NCBI GenBank assembly: GCA_905250075.1
Contig: CAJNOP010000022.1
Coordinates: 1,575,981 to 1,639,980, forward strand
DNA: 64,000 nt
Reading direction: 5' to 3'
From: Rotaria sp. Silwood1
Taxonomy: Eukaryota > Rotifera > Eurotatoria > Philodinida > Philodinidae
The notes under the pieces are model-generated. The model was not told where the DNA came from and did no database searches. It saw only the letters and a list, made by a program, of their open reading frames with translations. Positions 37,488-49,213 of this stretch are shown here, piece after piece (the stretch's first letter is position 1; each line of letters begins with the position of its first letter). The position numbers and the translations under genes are program-made.

Positions 37488-40200
37488 GAACTTTCTTTTT
37501 CTTTTTGCTTGTATTTGTATATAGTCTAATATTTCTTCCTGATTGTTTTCGTGTCCAGTTACCATTTTATTTTCAATGAAAAATAAATGAAAGAAAATTA
37601 TCTGATTTCAATTATTTTTTCCAAAAATAAATAAATTTTAATTGTCGAATCTACAAGTGCTTTTTTTTCTCAATTGATGGATATCTTTGTTTTTTATGTA
37701 CAAACTATACTTCAAATGTTCTCATTACATCATTGTTTACATTGTAGGATAATGAAAATAGAGTGTACTTTATTATTAATGGCTACAAGGATTTATTTAA
37801 ACTATTCGATTTATCTATTAATAGCATAGGCTATATTTTAACTCTATTAAAAGAGAACAATTGTTCTAAAGAGTCCCTCCCTCCCAAAGTCAGCTAGTCG
37901 CCCATCATACATATTGTTCTTGCTCTTATTCTTAACCAAGTACATGCCTTCAGTCGACTCCCATGTGCTTTGATAATAAGATACATAGCGATATTTATGT
38001 AAAAAAAGTTCCGAAAAAAAAAGCTTGACAGCTACTGATATAAATCATAAAGTCTTATATCTTGTATACAAAAGAAATTTTTGCCCAGTATTACAGTGTG
38101 AATGAAGTAAAAAACAGAATACTTTTATGAATTTCTTACATATGTTACTTCAATGAATCATTTCTATGCATGAATCATATTATATGCAAGTGGCATATTC
38201 AATGTCCTTTTATCATAGTAGATTTTATCAAATACACCCAATATATCTTTGCAAAAGGAAAACAATAATACTACAGAAATTGTAGATCTACAAAGGTCAT
38301 TGTGGGCATAAATTTTATTTCACTCAAACTTCAGTATACAAAACAGATTTCTTTATGTTGTTTTCGATGCATTGTACTATTATTAAACTATCACGCGAAT
38401 ATTTCACCGGAACTGTGTCAAAATATTTACACTAATTATTCTCATTTCTATAATTAGTGTATTTCTAGTATCGAAATTTAAGATATTATTAAATGATATT
38501 ATTTTCCCTTTTTGAATCAAATATTTTTTAAACAGAATTTTACTCATTTGTGAAAGATTTTAAAGGTTCGCAATCATGTATAAAATATTAATCAATGGTT
38601 TTCTTAGGTAAAGTGAAGAACAATCATCTTAAAGATCTCAAATAATCAGAGAATACTGTTCAGGCACTACATAGCTCTTGTTTTTCTGAATTACACTCTA
38701 TTATACACTTCAGTTAAATAGCAGTTAATGGATGTTCTTGATTTAAAAGGATTTTTATTTACTTATATTCCTCGAACACTTACTTATTGTAGTGATCGAA
38801 GAATCTGGATAGATCTGGTCTGCCGCTCTCTATTCAAAAGCATTCCTTATGGGTCGAAAGTTATAGTATGAATGTGGATTGTCTGGTAACAAAAATCTAT
38901 ATCCACATTCAAACAACAATAGATAATCCAGAACAAGAGAAAACGTTGGTTTTTATAGATTTCATAAAAGTATTTCACTACTACATCAAATACTAAGTAT
39001 GAATTAACACGATGATAGATATCCTTGTGTGACTTACACAAGAACAAGCGAAGAGAAATCGATTTAGAACAATGACATCTGCTTGTACCAAAATAATATT
39101 CAACTTTCAAGATTCAATTAATTTGAAAATAGCAAAATTCATCACAATACTAATCAAAGATAAAGGAACACAACATATAATCAAAATGTAATCTTGCATA
39201 TAAGCTATACTCTTCACTTGAAATAATTAATTGCATCTTGACTTCTGTGAAAGCTAAAGATTGGCCGTACACGTTTTTGCTGAACAGAGACTCGGGCTTT
39301 TTTTACCAACATCTGGCACCCTCTGTGTACATGAGAAAGTGAAGGATCAAGGTTTTAGCTATTTATTGGCTATTCTGAGAGAAAAAGTCAACATACAAGT
39401 ATTATTTCTTATTGTTGACGTTGCCATCACTCGATGCTTCATAAAGTAAAGGTTTCCGCTTAGCTCAAAAGAGCATTATGTTAACCAAACGAGGAGGAAA
39501 CGAAACAGTTGATTGATAAACAAAATTCATCAAACGCATAGTAACAACAAAAGCTTCAGCTATATGAAATAATTGTAGTTGTAATTATGTAAATGAGATC
39601 AAGCAAGAATATGCTCTATACGATTAATGTGGGGAGTTGTGAGTCCACGTTTTTGAAACCTGAACCCGGTCGAACTATACTCTGATACTCTCAATCAAAT
39701 CTTCTAAAGCAAGTCGGATAGTCGTTCCGAAAATACGGGATACTTTTTTCAGATTTATTGTATTCGATCTTTACAGTAGTTAACACATATCTGAAGTGAT
39801 TAGAGCGTACCGAGTCCAAATTCTTGGAACTAAATTCAAACGAGTCCAGAAGCAAGCCCACGAGCTCTAGGATTCGACTCCACAGTCGTCTAGTAAAAGC
39901 AAATAAATTTTTTCTGAATTCATTTCTATTACAAATTATTTCAATAAAACAAAACCTAATTGTTCTTATAAATAATAAAACGTCATATATTTTTTAACGT
40001 ATTCTTTTTTTCCTAGGTATTCGAAAAAAACTGCTTTGATTCTATTGAATAGTGACATCTGTTATTGACGAAGGTAATCATTGTACTTCCTATTGGATTT
40101 AATAATAAACAAGTCTAACATGATCAAACATATACTTTAGATTTTGATTTCTAAATCAAAAGTAAATAGACAATGTTTTCTGTATTTGTAAAGTGATGAA
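37488..40200. other. 2.7-kb intergenic region
   Basis: No gene was recognised. The first hundred bases are the 3' UTR of the amine receptor, ending near AATAAA at 37582-37587. A hairpin with an 11-base perfect stem (ACACTAATTAT / ATAATTAGTGT) lies around 38429-38460. A slightly GC-richer stretch at 39640-39900 has no coding sense that I can see. Confidence 0.5.
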
Positions 40201-43200
40201 ATGAAGTTAGTTATATGTATTCTTATTGAACGAGATCTTAATGCTTTACTTCTTATCGAACAAAATCCAGGTCGTGGATATTGGTTTCCATTTGATGAAA
40301 TTCAACCAGGTGAAACGCGAGCACTTGCTGCGAAACGCATAACAAATAAAGTAAATAGTTATTTTTTTTTCAATATTTTATTGTAAATTACTTGGTGATT
40401 ATACTTTAGATCTATCCATATGATTTTGAACCATTATCTGTATTTAAAATTCGATGTAGTGATACATTACCTTGTTTACCAAGTATACAAACATATTATT
40501 TACTTAGTAAAACTCAATTAGTAATTATTTATTTATTCAAAATTCCTTTTTTTTTTCTTATTGAAACTCCTTGTTGTTTGTTTTTTTAGGCACGTGTAAA
40601 TGGATCGAATTCAAGTAATTCAATATGGATGAATTTAGAACGAATGAATATGGCTATTAAAAATCGAGAATTACTTGGACTTGAACCATATTATATATTA
40701 AAAAATATTCTTGAACGACAACAAAAAAATGGATGGGGTATTTAGATGTTTCAAATTTTTTTTCTGTTAGTTTTGTTTTACTATTAAGATAAGTTATTAT
40801 CCGATGGAAAAATATTTGAAGAACCAACCGTTCAATTGATTGAATATAAACAACCTGATTTAAGTAATCAAACAACTATTTCACCAACAGAACAATTAAT
40901 AAGTTCAGCTAAATTTCATAATAAAAGTATAAAAAAAGATCTCTTTTTTTATATTTCACAGATAATTCTACTTTTATTTAGTTCAAGAAAGTGTTTTTAA
41001 AGAATTTTATTCATATACATTTCCAAGTGAACATATGAGTTTGAAAAGTTTTACTGAAGCTATGGATAATAAATTATCAACCACAGAAAAAACTAAAATT
41101 CAATCTTATTTTCGTGCTTTTGATTCTCAAAAAAATTCTTATTTAACTTATGCAGATTATTTACTTGGTTAGTTAATTAATCAATTAAATTTTAAAGAAA
41201 TTTATTATTCAATTTAGGATTAGCTGCAATGGATCCAAATACTTCACATGGAGGTATAAATTAAATATTTTTTGTTTTTGAATCAAATTTAATTGAAAAA
41301 AAAATTCAATTAGGAGCTCCGGCGGAATTACGTTGTCGATATATTTTTCGTTTTTATAATGTTAAAAATTCGGGATCTCTATCAATAGAAGAGTTTCGGT
41401 ACGTAATTTTATATTCACAATTGACTGAAATATTTCTATCGGACTTTTAATCAATATAAAAAATCAAACAGTGAAATATAATTATTTCTATAATTTGATG
41501 ACTTGTGTTATATATTATTAAACACAAGATGGGTGTACGTGCTTCGGACAATGTAAGGTGCCGCAAAAAAATTTGAAGGACAACGTATTCTTTTTTTCTG
41601 TAATGATAAGCAATAAACTCAAATCCAGACAGTGATCTTCATAGTCAATGGAATTTTCTATCTAATGCATGCTATACTAGATGAATTATGATGTTAAGGT
41701 TTCGTCGAATCCAGACACCATAGTTTTCACGTCTGCGGAGCCATCCTTTAACAATAGCGTTTTTAAGAGCACAAAGTTGTGAACAGAATGAGCAGTCCTC
41801 ATACTTTTTACGACTTGTTCTTAAACAGTTGATAGTATAACAGAAAACATTTTTTAGTCGATTTTTTGATAAATTTTCATTTTTGTAACACTTATAACTT
41901 TTTTAGAGAACATCGTGGAAAAGGCGGTAATCCAACACTTTGTTCAGGATTTTGTGCTCCTCAAGATGCTGTAGAATGCATGAGATAGAAAACTCTATTG
42001 ATTGTTATCATAATTATCTGCAATTCAGGTCTCGCTATCTTGAGTAGAAACAATGTTATGATGGATGGAATCTATTTTAGTTGTGAGCTTCACAACCTTC
42101 AAATATTGCCTACGGAAGTTTATCTTGTAGCTAATCAAATAAATTATTAAATCAGGATAGTTTCACATGAAACTTAAGTGAAGTCGATGATCTTTCTTTA
42201 TTCATATGACAAATTCATTTGCTCGAATATTAGTGTATCTGAATCTTCAGTGCTAACATGATGATCATCCGTATGTCATATTCTTATTGTATAAGATTTA
42301 ATTCTAAAATCTTCAGATCAATTTATTAAACGATTACTGAATTATGAGTCTTAAAATTCCAACAAATATTTTTTGGATGAATTTTAATAAAATATACCAT
42401 GTTAAAATATCTGTATGCCACAGAGACTATTTAGATCGAATTGCGAAAAAGTGACCTATCAAAGTCACTAATTTAGAAAATGTTGATTATAGATAAGAAA
42501 AGTAAAGTAATGTAATAGTTTTATATTAAACTCATCATGTTGCGATGCACCGAACGCAATGAAAATGTCTGTTCGTCAGATAGTTTGTGAAAAGAAAAAC
42601 AAGAAGAGGATTTATCTATTATGTGATTCAAGAGGATAGCTAATAATGCCCTAGGATATCCAAATTGGATATAACCGGAAAGAACTAAAAATAGAAAATG
42701 ATTAGAAAACAGCAAATGAAAACACCATATGTTAATCTAATTAGTAACATTGTTGGAATATGATTCTGAATATATCTGAACTGAATTATTTTAAATTAAT
42801 ATAGTCTTCTATTTTTATGAATACGCTTTTCTATAATTGTTGTTCACTATCGACGTTGCTATTTTATCGAGAGTAGAGTTTTGTCGATAAAAGAATTTTA
42901 TATTTTAAAAATAAATACTTCCAAATTTGTGTTCTATTCACTTGATCATTCTTTAAAATTAAATTAGAAAGACTTTTCTTTCAGAGATCTTCATAACGAT
43001 GTTAAATGTTTAAAAGCTGGTAAATCAAACGATGATGCTCCATCATACAATGAAATTGTATCCATATTCAAGTAAGATGCTGGAAATTCAAAATTAAATC
43101 AGAAATCTTCTTGCTCTTTTCTTTATATATGGATAGACAGAGAGTGATGAACTGATCAAGAATATGTGTATTTTCAGTTTTTCCACATAACCTACTTTTT

Positions 43201-46200
43201 CTGAAAAACAAAACAGGTCAATTTTCTATAATCGATAAATTTTCAATTTTTTCATTTCCTTTAAATGCCAAACCAACAGTTTTCAAATTGAAAGGAAAAT
43301 GAAAAAATTGAAAACTTTTCAAGTATCTAAAATTGACCTGTTTTTCAAAAAAATCGAGATCATCTGAAAATGTACATAGTCTGGTTCAACTTGTCACGCT
43401 CTATCTAAATATATATAGAAAAATAAATTCTGCTTAATTTTGTATTTTGGATATTTCATATTTTATTTAATAAAAATATTCTTTTATCATTGATTTTATT
43501 CAGTTCTTTTAATCTACAAGCAAATAATCAATTAACATTAGCTGACTTTTTAAATTCGGTTGGACAATTAAAATATCGTGGTACCTCTGTTCTATTTCGT
43601 CTTAATACAAATGTGCAAGATTTATTAAGAATGTGCAAGTTCGTTGTTTTTTCCTATGCAAATATTTGTTTATTTTTTAATTTTGAATTATTAAATTTTA
43701 GACGATATAAAGATGTTAAACTTGATAATCAGAATGTTCGAAGTAAGCTAAATAGAAGTAAATCATTATCTTTTTAGTAAAAGTCTTTTAGTTCAAGGGA
43801 ATATAAATTATGAATTAGCTGATCATTGTGTAACAATAAAAAAATCTGGTATACTTTCACAAGTTGAATCATTACGTACAATGAGTTATAATAGTCAATT
43901 CAGTACAACAACAGTAGAAAAATTAAAACGTTTACCACGATCATCATCAGAAGAAATATTTGATCGAGTAAAAGAACAAAGACAATTTATTAAGTTTCTT
44001 TAAGTGTTGTTTTTTATCTTTATGTAGAGAACTATTGCAACAGATGTTCAAGAATTGTTACGTTTTTTTGAAAAACGTGATCAAACAAAAGAAGCATTAA
44101 TGTGGGTACCAAATTCAATAATTCAATTAGGTAGATCTGTTATTAATTTATGTAAAGAAGTTCGTGATATAATAAAATATGAACCACGTTGTCTTAAACT
44201 ATCATCACCATGTTATATTCTCGGCGATATACATGGGAATTATGAAGATTTAATTTGTTTTGAAAAATGTTTATGGCGTGCAACACCATTACTTTCACCA
44301 GCATCATTTCTTTTTCTTGGAGATTATGTTGATCGTGGTATTCATGGATTAGAAGTAAATGTTCTAAAAAGAAAAAAGATTAAGTTTAATTTATTTTCAT
44401 GTTGTTTTTAGGTTGTTATTTATTTATTAGCTGCAAAATTTCAATGTCCAAAAAAAGTTTTTCTTCTTCGAGGAAATCATGAAATTAGAAAAATTCAACA
44501 AATGTTTAGTTTTTTAAAGTAAGTCTTTTAGGAAATATCTAGGTTCTCGTGACAAAATGAATGCATACAGAAGAGATCAACAATAGATTCTTTTTAACAT
44601 ACGACGAATCTGTTTTAGTATAGATATAAATGAACTTTCATCTAATCAAAAAGGAGCCTTTCCAAGTGATAATCGAGTTATGAACTAATACTGTCCTTGC
44701 AAGTAGGCCTGATGAGATAAGGAAACTGCTAAGATGATTATTGCTATGTGTTGTTCTTTGCTGACCTACAGAGATTTTACTAGGATTTCGACTGATAGCA
44801 GGATGTATAAAGAAAAATCGAATCTCGATATTTGAACTTAAAATTTTATTCAGACGTAGGTCTTATGATATTTACAGGGGAATCAACAGAACTAATATCT
44901 GCCGTTTCAGCTCATACTCGGCATACAAGGATGCCTTGGTAAGACTAGTAAAAATGCAAAAGAATGCGTCCCCATGGGTCTTTGATGTTGAGTTGTAATC
45001 ATTTTACTAAATTTTCGACCCAACTTTATATGTATATAGATAATGTAAAAAAGCAGAATTTCGATGAAAACTTTTGCTCATAGATAGGTATAATGATTCG
45101 CAGAGTATTTTAAAATTCTTAGCCAAAAAGAATGTTGTTTTGTCGAGATATTGAATATTTAAATGAATTCAAGTTTTGTATCATGTTTGTGACAAGCGAT
45201 TATTTTCTCGAAATTTGATATCTCAGCAAAAGAACATTAGTTTCAGTTGAAACTTTTATTATGGCACAAGCTGCCATCTTAGTAAAATATCCTTCACCGA
45301 GGAAGGAAGGATCAACAGCATGAACGCTCTTAGAATTCTTCTATTGTCATGAATATTTAATCGCAGGCAATGTATTGGCTCGTAACTCGATCCACTTTCA
45401 TTGAGAAATCGTTGTTATTAAAATTGATTCTGTAGATCTTTTAATATAAAGAATAGTTTGAAAAAAAAAAAGAGTCTTTGTTGTTGAGATTTTGAATATC
45501 TAGTGGATTTTTCCTGTAGGGACTTAGTTTTCAAGCGAAATCATACTTTTGAATTTTGATCTAAAATTTCGCCCACACAAAGATACTGATTTGACTACCT
45601 AGTAGAAAAATTTTAGACTTTTCCGACCAAGTATATTCAAGGTATAAGTGTTCCAAAATTTAGGCGCTGTAACATGATTCTTATAACAAGCATGAATAGT
45701 TTGAACTACTCTCATCTGGCAGGTACTTAGCGAAAAATTTCTCAACATTTTTCTAGAAGTTAGTCTAATAGATACTTTTATGTGGACAAAATTTCGGGTC
45801 AAAAATTCGCAAGTATAATTTCACTTGAAAACTGGAGCCCTATCGAAAAAAATTCACTAAAACTTCGTTATCTTTGCAACAAATGTTCAGCAGCTGAAAT
45901 CACTCTAGAATGTTTACCTACTCACTAGAACCAATCGATTGAATATAGTTTCATTTTAAAAGCGGTTTATTACTTGAGAACCTTCTCTTGTCAGTCAATA
46001 GCAATTTAAACATAAAAGAAATCCTTTTTGCAATATGATTAAATATTTTCTTCAATTGAGCCAAATAAATATTTGAACTAATTGATTAAATTATAAAAAA
46101 AATGAAATACGTCATAGATATAAAAGATTTCTTTCTTTTTGTTTCTCTTCCAGAATACAACTAATAAGTAGTGATTTTTTGAGTTAAATCAAACATTTTT

Positions 46201-49200
46201 TTTATCGATGTTATCTTTTTTAATATTGATGGTGTAATTCAGTTAGTCTACTTTCTAAAAATCTTTAATTTAATTGCTTTAATGGTGATGGTATTTCAAT
46301 GGAACACATAGTACTGATAAACGTTATTTTGTTTCAAAAACAAAATCCATCCATAGAATTTATATTTCACCAAAATTTTTCTATGTTTCTTTTTTTTTTG
46401 ATGAATTCATTCTTGTATATTTACAGAGAATGTCTTGGGAAATTCGGTGATATACTCGGTAAAGAAGTATGGGATGCAATAAATTCTGTTTTTGATGTAC
46501 TTCCACTTGCTGCAGTAATCGATGATACAGTACGTAAAATTTTTACAAGAAAATAAAAATAAAAGGTTCTGTTCTAAATTATTTTCATAATTTAGATTTT
46601 ATGTCTTCATGGTGGTATTCCAAGTCCTACTTCATGTCCAGGTGAATTTATTTCAAAAGTTAATGATATATCTGTACCATTATGTGATCCAGAAATTGAA
46701 TCACCTTTAGCATGGGAAATAATGTGGAATGATCCATTTTCACTTGAAACAAATATAATGATTCAAATACCAAATGGTATTACTAATGGATTTTTTAATA
46801 ACACAAGACGAAGTACTGGAAATTATTTTACTAATGAAGCATTGACAGCATTTCTTGAGAAAAATAATTTTACACATGTTGTTCGTGCTCATGAAGTACA
46901 ACAAGCAGGTTTTAAAGTAAATAATTTTTTTAATATATGAATATACTTATGGTATACTAAAAATAATGGCGAAAGTATATGAATTTCCTACAATAAGTTT
47001 AAACAAATCTTCTCTCTATGACTTTTAATAGTAAAAATAGTGCTCTACATAGTGTCTCAAAAATCTATCGGAAAAGTTAACGTAAATGACTCTTATATTA
47101 TTCGAGTGATTTAATTGATTTGTTTATAACATATTACTGTTCTTTGAAATTTCTCTCGGTATATATTCAGATAAATGTCTATGTCTATAAACATTAGAAT
47201 AAAAATAATCTTATTGATGATAAAATTTGAGTTATCAACGGTTGTGAAATGAGAACTAAATCAAACTTGTTAAAACCACACCAGATGAAGATTTCATTAG
47301 AGTAATATTTCAACGTCTTGGTGAAACTGGTACAGTGCAAGGCTGAAAACGTTCTTACAAACCGTCAAAAATTATAGAGGAAAAATTCGACTAAGTTCGT
47401 GATGTTTATGAAAATGAACTGCAATCAAGTGTTGCAGCTATTATTACGAAATCCTTTATTCCATCAATGACAGCACACAGAATTATGATAAAACATCTGT
47501 CATTTACACCTAAACATCATAACTTTCGTCGACTTCTTCTGCAATTTTCAACAGTATTTCAGAATGTTCTTGATCTTACACTGCACTAATTTTACCGAAA
47601 CGTTGATATGTTACTGTAATGCAATCTTCATTTGGTGTGTTTTTGCCAAATTTGATCATGAATAAAATCTTTTTCTATTCTAATGTTTATAGGCGTAGAT
47701 ATTCATCTGAAAATATGCAGAATAAAACTTTGAAGGACATATTAACATATTATAAACAAATCAATTAAATGGGTGGAACTGTATACGAAATATCAGCGTT
47801 AACTTTCTCGACAGATTTTTATGACATCCTGTACATTTCTGTGCTATTTGATCATTCTTCAATTAATATCATAATAATAAAATTTCGATAAGAGCTGTTT
47901 ATAATCATATGTGACGGTAATATCAGATTACACTGTGTCTTCGATGTGTATCTTCTTCTTTTTTCTCATCTTTTCTGATGCTTAGCCGTCTAGATATATT
48001 AGCATATAGAAAAACTAATATCGGTAGAATAAAAAGGAAAATCAAAATAAAATCTAAGCGATCAAAATAATTCATTGTGCTACAAACAAATTCATGAATT
48101 CTTTGCGTTCAATTGAGTGTGAAAAACAAGGCCGATCATTTTGAATATTTAATGAAATCAAGACTTGATATACTTGTTTCTATATTTTTTGTTTTTGTTC
48201 TACCGACGCTACTTTCTCTATACTCTAATATCTATAGACGGCTAGACATTCGAAAAAACGAGAAAAAAAGAAGAAGACGATACACATCGGGCACAACATA
48301 TGATTTAATATTACCATCACAAATCATAATAAACAATTCTTATAGAAATTTTTATTTTTACTATAAAATCATATAGAGAAAAAGTTTGTTGAAGCTTTGT
48401 TTCAGGAATGAAGATATCTTGGTCATCCATGGAATAATAAAAAAGAAAAAAATGATGTAAAAACCATGATTTTAATGAAAATGCTCAGAAGATGAAAGAA
48501 TGGGATGTTAATAATATTCCAAAAATCCTGAAAATATTAATCAGAAAAAGAAAAAAATAATAAGGATAAATTTTTTAAGATATTAAACTATATCTTCATC
48601 TTTCTGACAATGTGAGACTGTAATTCATGCTATAGATTTATCTATTTCATCGAATATACTATAATACTACTAAAGTCAAATATGAAAACTTTTTTCTTGA
48701 AACAAGCCATTGCTAATGCAATTAGCACTGAAATTCTGTATGACCTCAAAATTTTCTCACAGAAAAATGATGACGGAAACTAATAACATGTCATTTCTTT
48801 TGATGGATTTCAAAATCATTGATGACTTTCATGGCATGAAAAATTGTTAAATTGACATGAAAGACATAGAATGAAAATGATGTAAAATTAATGAAACTAA
48901 ACTAATGATTTTCGTGAGTCTAGGATCATTCTTACACGGATGTGGATGCGGACTAAGAGATAATCCACTTTTGCGAGCAACCGTCCAGTTTCTGATTTTT
49001 GTTTCTGTGAAATAATAAATTTCATGGAATTTTATTATTGTCTGAGTACTAATTTTGATACTATAATTTTTCAATATAATTTTTTAGGTTCAATTAAATG
49101 GTCGTCTTCTAACAGTTTTTTCATCGTCACATTATTGTGGTGGTACGAATGATGCTGCAGCTGTTCTTGTTGATTCATCAAAATTACGATTAATTAGACT

Positions 49201-49213
49201 TCATACAGCATAA
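40201..49213 (+). CDS. Nudix-like / EF-hand-like / PPP phosphatase fusion protein
   Basis: Exons: 40201-40350, 40410-40520, 40590-40737, 40789-40926, 40982-41167, 41218-41253, 41314-41398, 41907-41926 (3' end uncertain), 42987-43071, 43504-43632, 43702-43742, 43792-43993, 44030-44354, 44412-44518, 46427-46529, 46596-46916, 49088-49213. They join in frame to 770 aa. Residues about 1-135 resemble a Nudix fold ([20 protein letters not shown]) without the REUxEE glutamates. Residues about 183-345 carry degenerate EF-hand loops ([40 protein letters not shown]). From about 445 there is a PPP Ser/Thr phosphatase: GDIHG 509-513, GDYVDRG 541-547, RGNHE at about 572-576, LHGG at 626-629, RAHE 719-722; the usual FSAPNYC is FSSSHYC. 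The product is probably an active Ser/Thr phosphatase with regulatory N-terminal domains. AATAAA is at 49495-49500. Exons 8-12 are the least certain. Confidence 0.85.
43123..43420. mobile_element. Foldback repeat in a phosphatase-gene intron
   Basis: The left arm (about 43123-43268) and right arm (about 43280-43420) are imperfect reverse complements. CAGGTCAATTTTCTA pairs with TAAAATTGACCTG, and AATTTTTTCATTTCCTTT with AAAGGAAAATGAAAAAATT. It lies wholly within intron 43072-43503 and has no coding potential. Confidence 0.7.
44820..45040 (+). repeat. Dispersed repeat, copy A
   Basis: This segment in intron 44519-46426 aligns in the same orientation with 56830-57060. Shared landmarks are GAACT.AT.TCT..CGTTT, TAAGACTAG.AAAAAT and the spaced order of motifs between them. 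The copies are diverged. No protein is recognisable. Confidence 0.55.
45465..45890. mobile_element. Foldback repeat in a phosphatase-gene intron
   Basis: The arms 45465-45610 and about 45730-45890 are imperfect reverse complements: TAGTTTTCAAGCGAAATCATAC pairs with GTATAATTTCACTTGAAAACT, and AAAATTTCGCCCACA with TGTGGACAAAATTTC. No coding potential is seen. A second, weaker palindromic pair lies just upstream at about 45120-45240. Confidence 0.6.
47046..47833. mobile_element. Tc1/mariner-like element with long TIRs and a dead transposase
   Basis: The terminal inverted repeats, about 47046-47225 and 47655-47833, each begin with TACA and share AAAAATCT.TCG..AAAGTTAACG and CTATAAACATTAGAATA. 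The interior, about 47280-47590, reads on the plus strand as a broken helix-turn-helix transposase N-terminus: RLGETGTVQ, then a stop, [14 protein letters not shown], a stop, [19 protein letters not shown] and [20 protein letters not shown]. That spacing matches mariner-type HTH proteins (DUF4817-like) of the form FxETGSVxxxxRxGRPxxxxxxxxxxxVxxxxxxxPxxSxRRxSxELGxSxxSVHRIL. Two stops and missing residues make it non-functional. It lies in intron 46917-49087. Confidence 0.75.
47870..48370. repeat. Inverted duplication of a membrane-protein-like fragment
   Basis: About 47870-48060 and 48150-48370 are diverged reverse complements centred near 48105. Each arm, read outward from the centre, encodes a hydrophobic helix followed by a basic tail. 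The right arm gives [20 protein letters not shown], then [12 protein letters not shown] and an Arg/Lys run. The left arm read on the minus strand gives a matching helix, then [10 protein letters not shown]. The preserved peptide similarity suggests that a short coding segment was duplicated head to head, or that it is the body of a foldback element. It abuts the mariner-like element. Confidence 0.55.

Noticed and set aside
41927-41990. Extension of phosphatase exon 8 to include [14 protein letters not shown]
   Set aside because: The frame soon meets TAG, and the donor at GTAATC (41927) gives the correct phase into the next exon. The extension stays possible with a cryptic donor, so I lowered confidence for that exon rather than adopting it.
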